The notes beneath the pieces were generated by a model. The model made no database searches, had not been told where the DNA came from, and was given only the letters and a program-made list of their open reading frames with translations. Positions 24,445-37,279 of a DNA stretch of 64,000 bases are shown here, piece by piece. The position numbers and the translations under genes were made by a program. Every line of letters begins with the position of its first letter. The stretch's first letter is position 1. Location of the stretch: contig CM024763.1 in NCBI GenBank assembly GCA_014218235.1, forward strand, positions 86,476,244 to 86,540,243. The letters are read 5' to 3'. Source of the stretch: Colocasia esculenta (taxonomy: Eukaryota; Streptophyta; Magnoliopsida; Alismatales; Araceae).

Positions 24445-26238
24445 TTATTCAGAAATAGGTACCCAAATCTTTTTGGGTCCTTGATGGTTAGATGCATAAA
24501 AGTATCCCTTCGGAATCCAAACTAGGTGCCTTGTTGTGCAGGTGTTTACTGTGTGTCCTAATTTATTGCAATGAGAACAACAATGAATATAATCTATTTT
24601 GCAGTTCTTATTGTTTTTATGATGTCTGTTTAGAACACAGTTTTTGGAAACTTTTTCTTTTACAGGGGCCTTTTTCTGAGGCAACTTGGTTTCTTTTACA
24701 AATTTTGGTAATGGATATTTTTCTTGAATTATGACTTGTTTTCCTTTTACCGGAGGTATCTATCCAAGCCCTTGTTTATTATTTCCAGGTTTTGACCCTT
24801 TTAAGCATAGGGCTAAAGATGTTTTTCCTCTAGTTAATTTTCTAACTGATTCTTTTAAATAGAGATTTTCTTCAGTTAGAGTTTGTAATTTTTCTTCTAA
24901 ATCTAACTTCTCATTATTCTTTCTTTTCAAATCTTCATTTAAAAGATAATTATTATCTTTACAGTCTTTTAATTATTGTTCTAGTTGCTCCAATTCGGAT
25001 TTAAGATCGGAATTGGTGTTTTCCAAGCAAGTAGTGTTGTTTTTCAGATTTTTTAATTCTTTTACAACATCCTTATATTTTTCATATAGATCATTAAAGA
25101 CTTCTTCTAAGTCTTCAGACTCTGACCCTGAATCAGTGCATGAATAAAACAATGGGTCAGAATGTTCCTCATCTAGTCCTACCATGAGGGCTAGATTTAC
25201 CTGCTCTTTCTCTAATTCGAGCTTGATGATTCTGAGCTTGTGGTCTCTTCATTTTCCCAAGCAGCAGCCATGGCTTTTCTTTTAAATTTCTTGTGCTGCT
25301 TCTTGGTCTTCTCAGTTTGACCGGTCTTCTTAAGTCTTGGACATTCTGGTCTCAGATGTCCAGGTTTTCTGCATTCATAGCAGACTGGTTCCTTTTCTTT
25401 TCTCTCTTTCTTTTGAATCCTTCTTGATCCATTTTTCTTCTTCTTGAGAATTTTCTGAAGCTTGGACAGTACTCCATCTACATCACTGTCTTCAGAATCT
25501 ACATCTTTTGAACTAGAAGAAGAAGAAGTGGAAGGAGCAGCTGCAACTTTAAGAGTATTAGTACATTTTTTCTTTAATGAGCTTTCAGATAGTCTCTCCA
25601 TATTAATTTCATGTGCCATGAGGGAACCTATTAAGTTATCAATAGAAAGTTTGGTTAAGTCATGGGCTTCTTCAATAGCAGTTACTTTGGTGTCCATGGA
25701 AGAGTTAAGACTTAAGTATCTTTCTAACAGTTTCTTCATTAGAAAGAGTTTTACCAAGAGAATTTAAACCTACTACTATGCTTGAAAATCTATTATATAT
25801 AGTAGTAATGTTTTCGTTATGAAGCATTTTAAATTGCTCATATTGAGAGATAAGAATATCTATCCTAGTTTGTTTTACTTTATCTGTTCCTTCATAAGTT
25901 ATCTGCAGTTTATCCCACATTTCTTTAGCAGATTTACATGCAGATACTCTACTAAATTCTTTTTTGGATAAAGCACAACATAAATAGTTCTTAGCTTTAA
26001 AGTTTAAAGATAGTTTATTTTTATCAACTATTGTAATAGCAGTAGTGCCTGAAACAGGAACAACAACAAAATCACCTACCTCTATTACCTGCCACAGATC
26101 GAAGTATGTGCCTTGAATGAAGCATTCCATTCTCATCTTCCAGTATTGGTAATCTTCTCCATCGAAGAATGGAGGTCTGGTGACTGATTGACCTTCAGCA
26201 TATCCTTGAGCTGCCATGGATCTTTGCTCTAAGATCAT
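24445..26238 (-). pseudogene. gag: element B gag (frameshifted)
   Basis: This encodes a long copia Gag read leftward. The N-terminus (from about 26220) has the DUF4219/UBN2-type core (PFFDGEDYQYWKMRMECF), followed by KEMWDKLQITYEG and NRFSSIVVGLNSLGKTL. A one-base frameshift near 25711 moves the frame; it then continues through TKVTAIEEAHDLTKLSI to a zinc knuckle (CYECRKPGHLRPEC, about 25330-25390). A coiled-coil stretch (25185-24973) and a second zinc knuckle (CSHCNKLGHTVNTC) with the motif GPKKIWVP (24684-24445) follow. Two knuckles split by a coiled coil fit long Sirevirus-type Gags. Further stops or shifts separate the later pieces. No protease or later domain follows. Confidence 0.8.
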
Positions 26239-26267
26239 TGGATCTTCTTTGAATGTTCAGAGACCCA

Positions 26268-26278
26268 CTCTGATACCA
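26268..26278 (-). other. element B primer binding site
   Basis: Minus strand tggtatcagag, complementary to initiator Met-tRNA, two bases inside the 5' LTR. It fixes the element's direction. Confidence 0.85.
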
Positions 26279-26280
26279 CT

Positions 26281-27954
26281 TGTTGGCCCGGCTAGCTTGG
26301 CAGCTCGATAACCTAGAGCGGGGGTGAATAGGTTTTTCTAATTTCTGAAACATAAACTTAAGATAGAAAATTATCACTTGAAAGTTTGGTTAGTTTAGTG
26401 TGATAAAGAGTAGCAGTGCAGAAGCAAATAAACAATCACACAAATGAGACAAGGAATTTATCCTGGTTCGGCCCTTCCCACATGGAAGTCCTACGTCCAG
26501 TCCCCAAGCAACCTCTTGGGATTTCACTAACCAAGGGTACAGTCCCCCTCAATGACACTACAACACCCAGCAGCCCAGCTGGTCTTCTTCTCTTTCCCGA
26601 GCAAGAAGGCAGCCCACTTCTCTTATAGGTAAAGAAGCCAACCTCCTAGTATAAACCCCAGTGCGGTTCTGCTAAACACAAACCCCTAGCTAGGTTCTAC
26701 ACTGTATACAGTCGTACAGCTGAACAGAAATCTTTCTTAGAAAAGAAAGATCAGACCGAGAGCTATTACAAGATGAACACTAAGAACTAGCTCACAATCA
26801 AGGACTCTCCCCCAAATTTACAATGAGCACAGAGAGAGAATGAAGAGAGAAAAGAAAGCTTGAAGGCTTGAAAGCTTCAGATGCTTGAACACTTCTTCTG
26901 GGCTCAGGCTCTTTCTCTCTTTTCCTTTGAGTGTATGTGGCGATGAGGTTCCTCACTGGTTGTACACTCCTTCAAAGATTTTCAGGAAAGCTCTCTTTTG
27001 TTCTTCAGCCATACTTCATCTTTTATATGAATAGCTTTTGAATGGATCCGTTGAAGAGATCTGTTGGAGTTTTGGTCGTTGCTTTTCATTTGTCTTAATC
27101 AACCTTTGGTGGTCTTCGAGGTCTGTAGGCATAGAAGAGAGTGTTAGCACAAAAGAGTGTTTATGATAAACGGTGCATACCACTGTGTTTCTGCTATCAT
27201 GATGAAAATAGTAGTTCGTATCTTTTTCTGACACGACTCTGAGATATGCATGTAGCCTTTTTGTCAGAAGATATTTGACTTTTCATTAGGCGCCAAACAT
27301 ATTTGAAACATCTGAATATAAAGGAAATCGATGTTTACAAATCGATGTTTATATGAAGTCGATGTTTGGACAAAATCATTCTTTAAGTGAAGGCAAATCG
27401 ATGTTTCACTTATCAAATCGTTACGACCATCGAATCGTTGTTTTCTCTTATCGAATCGTTGTATTGACCAAATCGCTATTGTGACTTATTGAATCATTAT
27501 GATGATCGAATCATTATAGAGACCAAATCAATGTGACACTTATGAAATCGTTATGAGAACAAATCGAATCGATGTGAGAAGCAAATCGTTGTTTCTCACT
27601 TATCAAATCGTTATGAGCCTTAGCGAATCGTTATAGAAGGCAAATCGTTGCACTCACTTATGAAATCATTGCACGATAAAATCGATGTTTCATTTAACAA
27701 ATTGTTACACGATCAAATCTTTGTGTAACTTATGAAATCGTTGTTAGTGAAATCGATGTGGCACTTTTGAATAGAAATCGATGTATATTGAATGAACATC
27801 GATTTAGCATTTTAGTGCGTCTTATTGCATCAATGTGAGACTTAGCATTTTGCTATGAGATTGATGCGACACAGATGAAACATGATATTTAATTTAAGTA
27901 CTCATAAATTTTGTTATCACCAAAATACAAGGACAAACAGAGAGTGGTTCAACA
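26281..27954 (-). mobile_element. element B 5' LTR
   Basis: 1674 bases with one copy of the 190-bp U3 repeat. The TATA candidate is minus-strand tcatataaaa at 27021-27030. Two compensating changes of about 16 bases distinguish it from the 3' LTR, besides the repeat count. Confidence 0.85.
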
Positions 27955-28621
27955 CTGTGTTTCGTGGAGGTCGTGTGGTGTGACCTTCCACTCAATATGC
28001 TTTACCCTTCCTCGAGTAAGCTTCTGTATATGGTTTTCGTGTATGAAGGATTGGCCGTTGTAGCCAACCCTGCCATTCTATGTGTGGCTTATAGCTTAAA
28101 TGATTGGTTGTCACTGTGGTTTGCCTGTGAGGCCTGAGGCCTAGGCGTTACTATTGTTGAGCGGACTAGTGGTGTGGAGCTAGTCCTGTTGTTCCCTCTT
28201 ACTTTCCGAAGTTGTGAATAGTTAATGTGTTTATATTTAATTGCAATTTAAATTCAATTGTTGTGAGCATGTCATGGTTTGGCTATTAGTGTTTCCAATG
28301 AGACCCTCTGGGGTTGAGGTCTCTTCTGTTTAGTTGTTGAGGTTTTTGGGTAGCCCCTGCTGAGCCTGTGACTTGTTGAGGCTCACTCCCCTACAGTTTC
28401 TTTCAGGATATGCCGTGTGTTTGGCTTGCAGCAGCGTTCTAGCAGACTCGTACCACCAACAGTAGTGTAGTAGTTAGTGTTGTGTGAGCTTGTGCTCCCT
28501 CAGGGTATGCCCCAGGTAGTTGTACTTTTTAATTGGACATGTAATAATGTAATGGGACAGTTGTAAATTGTTGTATGTAGGTATGAGCACATGTACTTTC
28601 TTGTGTCTTATACTGTATAGG

Positions 28622-31600
28622 TGTAAGGCCCTCGAATTTTATTGCATTATTGTATTGCACGTAAATAATTCATGTTGTGTATGTATGTATGTAAATATCT
28701 ACGTAAGTACTAGTTAGTATACTTATGTATGCATGTGTATAAGTTAGTTGTAAATAATGTATGAATGGTATGATGATAGTGTGTACATGATAGTATACAT
28801 AATGCATGCACATATATAGGTATATGATGTGCATGGTTTCTGCATGTTTTAGAGTTCTGGCCGAAGGCCAGATTGGCGTCAATATCAATAGACGTCGATG
28901 TTGTGTCGGCGTCAACCCTATGGACGCCAACACTAAGTCCAGCGTCCAGCGATGTGGACGCCAATTTCTCTGACCTGCATGCGTTGCAGAGCCCAGAATT
29001 CTGGGAACAAGCTACCCCAACCATTGGGGAGCTATCTCCAACGGTCTGAAAGCCCTCTTGTCTGACCTGCGTGAGAGGAGAGCTTCCCCTCCTCTATATA
29101 CAAGCCCTTCTTGCAACCCTCAGCCCTCTCTTGGCTCCTTGCAAAGAGAAGAAGACAAACCCTAGTTTCTGTGAGAAGGACCTGACTTTGCAAGCCTAGA
29201 TCCAGGAATTTGGAGCTTCATCCGGCCATCTACAACGACTGGGAGATAGCTGGAGCATCAGGGAAGGCTTCCCCGATCTCGCTTTGGTGTCTACATCAGT
29301 CAAGAACCCGGAGGAAGGTGTCTTTGGAGGCTTCTTGGGACTGCCCAAGGAGAGCTTCACCGCCATTTTAGATCCCTTTGGAGTATTTTTCAGAGGCAAG
29401 TAACACTTACACTCCGTCCATGTAGATGTCAAGTAGGGTTTTATAATTTTTATGTATTTTTCCTCGTGTCCTAGATCTCCCTTTCACCTTTGCATTTGGA
29501 GTTCAGTCTGTGTTTCTGCACAGACAGGAACTTGGCGTCAATGCCCTTGACGCTGAGATCCCTGGTATGCGTCCAGCGATCTGGCCGTCCACTCTTGGAA
29601 CGGCCAGAGACCGCCGTTAAGTTCTCCAGGACAGCACAGTGAGCTGTTCTTCTTGGCATATTTGATTAATTTTGATGTGTTTTGCGATGAGGATATAATG
29701 TAACTCTTATATGCTATGTATACTAGCTAATGTGATGAATGGGAGAATGAATGAACATTTATTTTGTGGGTGGTTGAGTTTATTCGTCTATCTAATGTGT
29801 ATGCGAAAAGAATGGCAATGTGTATTCACCATGATCCTAATGATCCGTGGCAAAGTTTTGTTGCCCAAATTTGTTAGACCATGTATGCATGATCCTATCT
29901 GTGCTATGAGTTTCTGACATTTTCCCCCATGCTTGTATGGTTATTGAAATTTCTATTTTGGGAAATAGAAATCATGCATAGGTCATGTTAAATTTCTAGT
30001 AAATTGCATGTTGCTCGATAAATTCGGGAATAAATTCTGTGACCCTGTGCATGCTAGGGTGCAGACAGTGAGTTGTTAAATTTGTGATTATGTTCAACTT
30101 CATGTTAATTTGCATTATGAATAGTAATGTGAAATTGATGATAAATTTTCTGTAACTTCATTTTGAGTCAGAAAAATCTGAAAATTTTCATGTGGAATCA
30201 CAAACCTGAGATCAGCATGTGGTTACATTTTCAAATCGTTTGGACAACTACATAGTGAAATATGAATTTTTCCATGCGATAAATGTGAAAAAAATGCATG
30301 CTAATGTGGGAATAATGTGACGTGTGTGTGTGATCTGATTCATGCAAATTTCTAAATATGTAATCCCTGTTAACTGTAGAATCATGTTAGGAAAAACAGA
30401 GCTCTTGTGTGAGTGAGAAAATGAATAAGAGGCAAGTGACATGTGTAAAGATATGTGTTAAAAATCGGTAAATGTGCAAATTGTGCCAAGTGTGACACTG
30501 CTTCCATAGAGGGCAGTGGAACCGTATCAGGGAAAAGTCCCCCTGAGAAGGTTCAATGTGTTGTGATTCTAAGGGCATTAGGATGAAATCCTGGAGGTGG
30601 ACAAGTACCACTGGTTAGGGTGGAGACTTGTTCTCCCGGTCTGCGCAGTCCAAGAGTCGTCACTGCATTGCCTAGGTGACGTCTATGTGTATGTGATGTG
30701 ATGTGTCCTTCTTATGGTGGTTGGGACTATGTGTCACGGCACTAAAGTGAAAAATGTGAATGTGATTGTGATAATGTGCAAATTGTGTAGTGTGAACAAT
30801 GTGTAAATGTGCATGTGTAAAGTGTAAATTATGTGAATGAGAAATTGTGTAAACATGTGAAACCAAAACGTGAGGGTTGTGAATTTGTGATCCATGTTGT
30901 AGTAATCTGAAATCATGTTACAAACAGCAAACTAAATGTACTTATAATCATGCTTTACATGTGCAAATTGCTTAGAATTCATGTTAGAAATGATTCTTAG
31001 TGGTGTGTAAGTAATCCCATGCTTGTTTGCCTTCATGTTGTAACTTAAATTGATTAAGTAGCTCTCATGTGTTGGGTTATGCTTCCTAGTCTATGTAAAA
31101 CCAGCAAGCTTAAAGAGGATGAAATGGTCATGAGCATGTATAGGAATGTATAGAAATTCATGCCAAGTGTATTCTTTTCACATAGGCATTGAGACCATGC
31201 TAAACTTGCTTCATGATTAGTTTAATTGAAAATAGACCTTTCATGTATTGGAATGAGTAGAGAGCATGTGATAGGAAGTTTTATTGTGGAAAAATCTGAA
31301 AGCATGAGCCATGTGTTTAATTGGTAGAGTCATCATAATAGAGTGTTGACCTTCAATGTTAAGTATGTCATACATCGTATCTTGTAAATGTGTATGTAAA
31401 ACCTGCTATGGCGTGTACATGTATGGTATGTGTAGAGTTATTTGCTGAGTCTTTTAGACTCATTACTTGCTTCGCGCGTACAGGTGTAGTTGGTGACGAC
31501 ACCCTTGCGGAGGAGGCAGTGGAGACCGACTCCGAGCGTGGAGATTAGATCGCCGGTGTACTTTGCGATATTTGACTTCATAGTATGTAATTGCAACATT

Positions 31601-31890
31601 GTACTAGAATTATCATGGAAGAATGTTTAAGTGTGGACAATTATGTATTTTGATTTTCAGCAAGTTAATTATGTGGACTTTTAGTTATTTAAATGTCAAT
31701 GCAATCATGTATGTTGAATGTGGATGATGAATGAAATGAAGACAGTGGTTCTTTTGTTTCCGCTACTCTGTTCTTATATTCACGTGTATCTCAGCTGAAT
31801 GTTATTGTTGGGTAAATGTCCCACTGTGGCAACGTTCACTATATCGACGTGGGTTGGTATAACCGTACCGATATAATGAGGGTCGCTACA
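28622..31890 (+). mobile_element. solo LTR, same family as 2377-5965
   Basis: Starts TGTAAGGCCC and ends gtcgctaca. Both ends and several inner blocks match the reverse complement of the 2377-5965 solo LTR. It interrupts the A 5' LTR between tactgtatag and gtagttgtc; the empty site is seen in the A 3' LTR near 52796-52805. Duplication is imperfect (atag versus gtag), so the flanks have drifted. It holds CpG-rich clusters at 28865-28975 and 29530-29625 around a TATA box. Confidence 0.8.
29093..29101 (+). promoter_or_regulatory. TATA box of second solo LTR
   Basis: tctatatac is followed about 30 bases on by a pyrimidine-rich start region. About 120 bases upstream is the GACGTC/GGCGTC-rich cluster (28865-28975). 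Confidence 0.55.
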
Positions 31891-32015
31891 GTAGTTGTCT
31901 TTTATATTCTTACTGGACACTTGTGTGAGCTATCCCTTGCGAGACTACAGTCCGTTCACGGGAGGTGGATCTGGATATGGAGCCTTATTAGGCATAAATA
32001 CCCCAGTCCGTCATA

Positions 32016-34445
32016 GTTGGTATCAGAGCATGGTCTAGTTAGAATATGAAAAGACATTGAAGTTACAATGTCCCAATACCTGGATTAATGTCCACTGCTG
32101 GTAGTGAGTCTGTGGTTTTGTGTGATATAAAGTAGTTTTTACGTGAGCTTTTGGCATGTAAACCGCGTGTTTCTGTTTGTTAAATTGGCAGTTGTGAGCA
32201 GTTGTTGAGCCACATCGTGGATAGTGGCATAAGTTGTGTGGTTGCACCAGTGTGCCACGATGTAGTTAGAGTATAGTATTTAAAGGTTTTCAGTTGCAGA
32301 GATTATAGTAGAAAGGTAAAGTAGTGCCTTGAGAGGGATATGCCTAATATATGTTAGTAAAATACAGAGTTAACAGAGACAGATATAGGGTGTTACTGTG
32401 ATAGATCAGCAGAATGTTACTAGTAAGGAATAGTGTGTGTGTGATAAGTTGCAGATGAGGGCCTTGGCTGATGTATTGTTTGAGATTTGTGTTAGTAAGA
32501 ATTGAGAAGTAACTTGAGTAATAATGTGATTAATGCTTTGGCAAGTTGAGAATGATTAAGTGAGACAGGTTGACTTCAAATGGAGTGTGGGTAAATAGAA
32601 GAGCAAAGAATTATGATCATCCGATGAGGATAAGGGTGTTTTGATAATTAGAGGTCTGAGCAGAGGTGGTCAGTTAAGCAAAGAGAGGGTAATAGAAGAT
32701 CAGTGCATAGTGAACTTTTCTGACAACTCCGTAAGAAAGATATTAGTTTGGCAAGTAACAGTTTATGAGAATTGCATAGATTGGTTCGTTAAGGAATACA
32801 GTGTTATAGATAAGGTTATTGTTGATTAGCAATTGATTATAGTTTGAGCAGAGAAAAGGTAAAGCTTATGTTTGAAAAAGATTGAAGCTAAAATTAAGAA
32901 TGTTTAGAGCAAGATAGAGTTATGCGGGTCGGAATGAAAAGAAATGGATTAGCTAAGAAGCCGTTGAGCAATATTAAGCTAAGTGGTATAGAGAAATCAG
33001 GCAGAGCTAGTTACGATATTTAAAGAGACTGACTTCAAATTATAGCTTTGGCAGTCGTCAATGAAGAGTGTTTGTATGAACTATTGTGTGAATGGTACAG
33101 TACAGGACGAATAGCTAAATAATAGAATAATTGAGAAGGATACATGGCAAAAAAAAAAGGGGGGCACAGTTGGTAGATTATTAATTTGGAAAAGAAAGAG
33201 TATGATAGATTGTGGAACATATGTAATTGAAGGACTGAGGAAGCGATCAGTAAGAGTTTGCATGGCAGCACACGGAAAGTGGGTTAGTTTAAGCAAAAGT
33301 ATTTTCTCGAGGCAGTATTTTAAAATTTGATATAAGAAAAAAAAGGCAGGACAGTTAAGGAATAGTGTGCAGATCTGAGCATGGCTGAATGGAAATTGAA
33401 ACCGTCAGGTATAGAAAGAAAAGAGTGCAATCAGATAAACAGTGAACGATTTAAGGTCAGATGGCACCCGATTGAAATAAAGTTAATATGCATAAAGTCA
33501 GCTAAGCAACGTAATTTTCTGAAATAAGAATGCAGCACCACAAAGATGAAAGCATATGTTTTGAGAAATGATGGAAATAATGTGGTTAGTCACCTAGAGG
33601 ATATAGATTGAAATAAAAAAGGAATATGAAAAATAAAGTATGTTAGTAATGTAATGGTATGGTAGAATTCGGATTTTTTAAAAGGTGTGGCACAATTAGA
33701 ATTGAAGTATTGGAGAAAGCAGTTTGGAAATTTTGATACTATTTTTCCAATATTGATTGAGCAAATAAAGCAATCTGTATTGAAATTAACCGGAATCAGA
33801 ATAATAGTGAAAGTGCGTAGCAATTGTGAATAGTAATGGAAGCAGAATTTATGAAATATTTTGTCAAATATTTTATATAATCAGAGTGGCGCAGCGGAAG
33901 CGTGGTGGAACCGCAACTCACAGGTCAGACAGTTGAGAATATGAGAACAAATAAAGCAGGGTAACGGCTAACAGTGATAAGCAGATAGTGAAATGGCACC
34001 GAGTAATCCAGTAGTTTAAGCAAGGTTCAGTATAGTGGAGAGTGGAGTACCTAAAAGTAGCAGAACAAAGTAAAAGGATTTCAGCAAGAAAAGCGGCCCT
34101 GAAAGAAATGTTGCAAACACAGCCCAGAAAATGTGAAAGTAGGTTCAGTCCAAGAAGATAAAGTGCCATTGGCAAGGTAGAATCGCCTACAATTGAAAGG
34201 TAAGGAAAGGTAATGGAATCGACAGAACAGAGTAATTGTGAAATGAATTGAAAGAAAAGAAAAGAGCAAAGCAAGGATGGAAATGGACAGATGAGTCAGT
34301 TAGCGTAGATGAATTGAAAGGCTGATGCAGAGAAAGAGTATCCTTCTTGTTCTGTATACGATTTTATTTCTTTTTAGATGATAGTCCGGTTTATTGTGGT
34401 TTGTGTTGATTGTCGAGGACGACAGTTCTTTTTAGGTGATAGTAA
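32016..34445 (+). other. element A internal region, non-coding
   Basis: Starts with the primer binding site at 32018 and ends with cgaggacgacagttc and a decayed purine tract before the 3' LTR at 34446. The plus strand is strongly A/G-rich with dense stops in all frames. No gag, protease, RT or integrase motif was found. The cgaggacga word matches the 3' end of Tekay/Del/CRM-type elements and points to the parent lineage. Confidence 0.7.
32018..32029 (+). other. element A primer binding site
   Basis: tggtatcagagc, complementary to initiator Met-tRNA, two bases after the 5' LTR. Confidence 0.85.
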
Positions 34446-35319
34446 TGTAACATCGCGCATTTTTTGGATCTTTGCAGATCCCTGCTTAGTGGGTTTGGTG
34501 GCCAAAGTGTGGCCCATTAGTGCGTGTTTCAGGTGTTACGAGCGTTGTGAGGCTTGGTGGGCCGTCAGATTGGGCCCAAAGTGCTCACAGGTTTTCTGCC
34601 TGTGAACGCGGCATGGGTGTGTGTCTCGTTCTGAACACGACAGCCATGGTGGTCGCATTCCTGTTTCCGATGTTTGGGTCAAAGTTTGCATGCACGCCAC
34701 GTGTCGTGCGTTGGGCAACCTGCTGATGTCAGGAGTGGGAAGGCAACGGCCTCCCACGTTGCGTTTAGGTTGCAACGTAGGGCTATGTTGCGTTCTCAAC
34801 TGCTGTGCATTTTTAAGGAACCCCAGCTGAACAGAGCAGGGGAAGCTCAGCTCGGCCAGGGGGAGTTGCTGCGGGGTTTTTCCGGATGGTTCAAGGTTTT
34901 GGAGATGTGTGGGGCGTGTTCTCGCCGTAAGAACGTCGCGTGGAGTGCGGGAAACGTCGAGAGAACTCCAGTTTTCACGTTCTTCACGAAGGTAGGGTGT
35001 TTCAGCCTCGTTTGATTGTGTGGAATGCTCGTGGTGTGGATTTGATTCGTTTAAAGCTTAAAGAACATTAGATACCATGCTAGGGTATCCATTAAAGCAT
35101 GTAAAATGAGAATTAATCGTGTTTTGAATGGTGATCCGTGGAGTTTCTCCCAGATTAGGGTTTGCGCCTGTGAAGGCGACAGACCTTGCCGTCGCGACAA
35201 GGTCGCGATAGGCCGACCCGTCGCAATAGGGTTTCCCATTGCGACAGGTCGGGGCATCGCGTTCTGAAGGCGACCTAGCCCCTTGTTGCGACCTCAGATG
35301 AGAGGTCTGGAAATGTATA

Positions 35320-36581
35320 TGTAGACGCGAGATTTGGCCCATCCCCGCGTGGCTCTTTGGCCTAATAAAGCCCGTTTGACCGTTTGTTTACCTGCCTCGG
35401 ATGCCATGTAGACGGCAGCATCGACTGACGTCGACTACATGTTGACGGCAACCACCCTGGACGTTGACCCTGATTGGCGTCCACAACTCTGGACGTCTGC
35501 ATGGTGTTGGCAGCAGGATCGGTTGACGTCAACCTGGTTTACTTGGTCTGCGCAACTACCCCGAGAATCTAGCCCACTTGCGCCATTCTCTCGCCCATGC
35601 ACCGCATGGGGCCGTTCCCAACGGGCATATGGGCCACCTTGGCACTCCCTTGACCCAGTAAAAATCCTACTTGGCCTCTCCCCATTGGTTGGAGCCTTTA
35701 TGCATGGATTGCCAAGTGTGTGAAGTGTGTTTCTTCACACTGAGCATCCAAGGCACCCTAGGTCCGACCCCACTGCCTATTTAACTCCCTCTCTGGCCTT
35801 CTAAGCAGGGGGGGAGAGGCTGGACGTCCACATGCTGCCACCTTGAGAGAAGAGAGAGAAATTTGCACCCAAGCTTCCACCACTCATTCTCTTCTTCCTC
35901 TCACCCTTTGGGACATTCAGGAGGCTTCTTCCCGAGCTAGAGGAGTCCTGCAAGGAGCCACAACGATGGCAAACGAGGATCTACACCTCCCTCCCTCTCT
36001 CTTTCCTTACTCTTTCCTTAGTTACTTGCATGTTGCACACACCATCCTATACACTCTAGGCACGTAGGCCACTCTCCTACACACCTAGAAAGGGGTCTCC
36101 CAACCAAAAACGGAGGGAAGAATGGTGGTCATAGCACTTGACCACCCCTCTTCTCAAATCCGCAACCGGTACGGGACTCACCTTTTGGACCGTCTCTCTT
36201 CATTTCTAAGCATTTACCATGCTTTCCTTAGACTAATAGAGTGTCTTTTTGTGGCAGGAACGATACGTAGAAGACCGCGGAGCTCTTCTCCTTTGGCCGG
36301 CCGAAGGAGGAGAAGTTGAAGCCCCGTCTCCGCCCGTTGCGTGAGTTTGTTGTACCGGCGCAATTACATCATTCCTTGGGCACAGGTAAGGCCCTGGCGA
36401 TCACAAACTCCCTTCTTTTTTGTTGGTTTTCTTCGTTTTCTCTCTAGTCAAACTAGTCAACCGAGGAGTCAACGGGGTCAACTGGTGACCCATCATCGCC
36501 CACGAGAGATCCAGCGACGTTCGCCAGCCATCCGGAGGATCCCCCAAGGTCGTCCGGGAAGCGAGAAAACGGTCGTCCACA
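35320..36581 (+). mobile_element. element F 5' LTR
   Basis: 1262 bases. It contains a GACGTC/GGCGTC-rich cluster (about 35409-35530), a TATA-like ctatttaac at 35777-35785 and a transcribed-looking leader. It is preceded by gtata. Confidence 0.9.
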
Positions 36582-36590
36582 GTTTCTCTT

Positions 36591-36608
36591 TGGCGATCAC
36601 GGTGGGAC
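36591..36608 (+). other. element F primer binding site, tRNA-Arg-like
   Basis: tggcgatcacggtgggac lies nine bases after the 5' LTR and resembles the complement of the 3' end of a plant tRNA-Arg. Ogre and related Tat elements use tRNA-Arg. The tRNA match is from memory and not aligned. Confidence 0.65.
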
Positions 36609-37279
36609 AGCTTCTGCCACTGTGGTCGGTCTGCGCCCAGGTAGATGGCTAGCCATCTTGCCGTTTACTCAGTTAAACGTCCATCCTTCCGGTCGTTTAT
36701 GCTTTGTTAGCGTCCATATAGGTTGTCGTCTATTTAATCTTAGCGTCAGTCGATCTTGTCGTTTATCTGTTTCTGATGAACTGTGCGTCAACTTGCTTGC
36801 CGTTTAGTTTCACAGAAGCGTGTTTTTTTTACTGTTTTGTTGTGATTTTGATTTCTGTCTACTTCCTGATTTCTTCTAATGGTCCTCAGTCACTGGGGGG
36901 TCCTTCTTCTCACCTGTTCTAGCCTCCCCTCACTTATTAGGATCACCCTTCTTCGGTTTACAACCTTTTGCTCGAGGATTCCCTCTTGGGTAAATCGGGT
37001 TGGTTCCGAAGAAAACTCTGTAAGTCCCTAAATTCCATGGATTCCCTCATGGTACGGGGCAGGAGGACCTTCACCCTCCCAGTCTAGTTTGCCTACTCAC
37101 CTGGGTTTGAGTCAGATTTGAGAGAACCGGCCCTTGCAAGTCTAATTAACACATAACTTTGATCTTTAAAATTTTGGGGACGTTGTTTGATAACATTGTT
37201 TGGTAGAAACCCACATTTCTCCTAAAACAGTGTAATTACTTCGACTTTAACCATTTTAAAATCAGTAGGTTGTGTGCTA
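36609..37279 (+). other. element F leader
   Basis: Untranslated stretch between the primer binding site and the gag start. No open frame or repeat of note. Confidence 0.6.

Larger units (their letters stand above)
21899..27954 (-). mobile_element. element B: gag-only Ty1/copia (Sirevirus-like), reverse orientation
   Basis: The ends are TGTTGGCCCG and GGTTCAACA, with a perfect CTGTG duplication at 21894-21898 and 27955-27959. The empty site is visible in the other LTR of A at 52137-52141. The primer binding site and polypurine tracts show it runs right to left. The interior (23953-26280) codes for gag only; protease, integrase and RT are missing. Several polypurine tracts and repeated palindromic words in U3 are recognised traits of Sireviruses. 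It is non-autonomous. Confidence 0.85.
19577..32015 (+). mobile_element. element A 5' LTR (with two insertions)
   Basis: LTR sequence lies at 19577-21898, 27955-28621 and 31891-32015. Compared with the 3' LTR it lacks about 120 bases near 20419, with short shared sequence (tgttgc) at the break. Clusters of gtcgcg-type words lie at 19740-19925 and 20315-20420. Its last dinucleotide has changed from CA to TA. Open frames in this stretch (for example 21332-21739 minus) run through LTR sequence and show no protein features. Confidence 0.85.

Noticed and set aside
28622..31890. Perfect target duplication for the second solo LTR
   Set aside because: Flanks read atagg and gtagt; only a 4-base core is similar, so a perfect duplication is not claimed.
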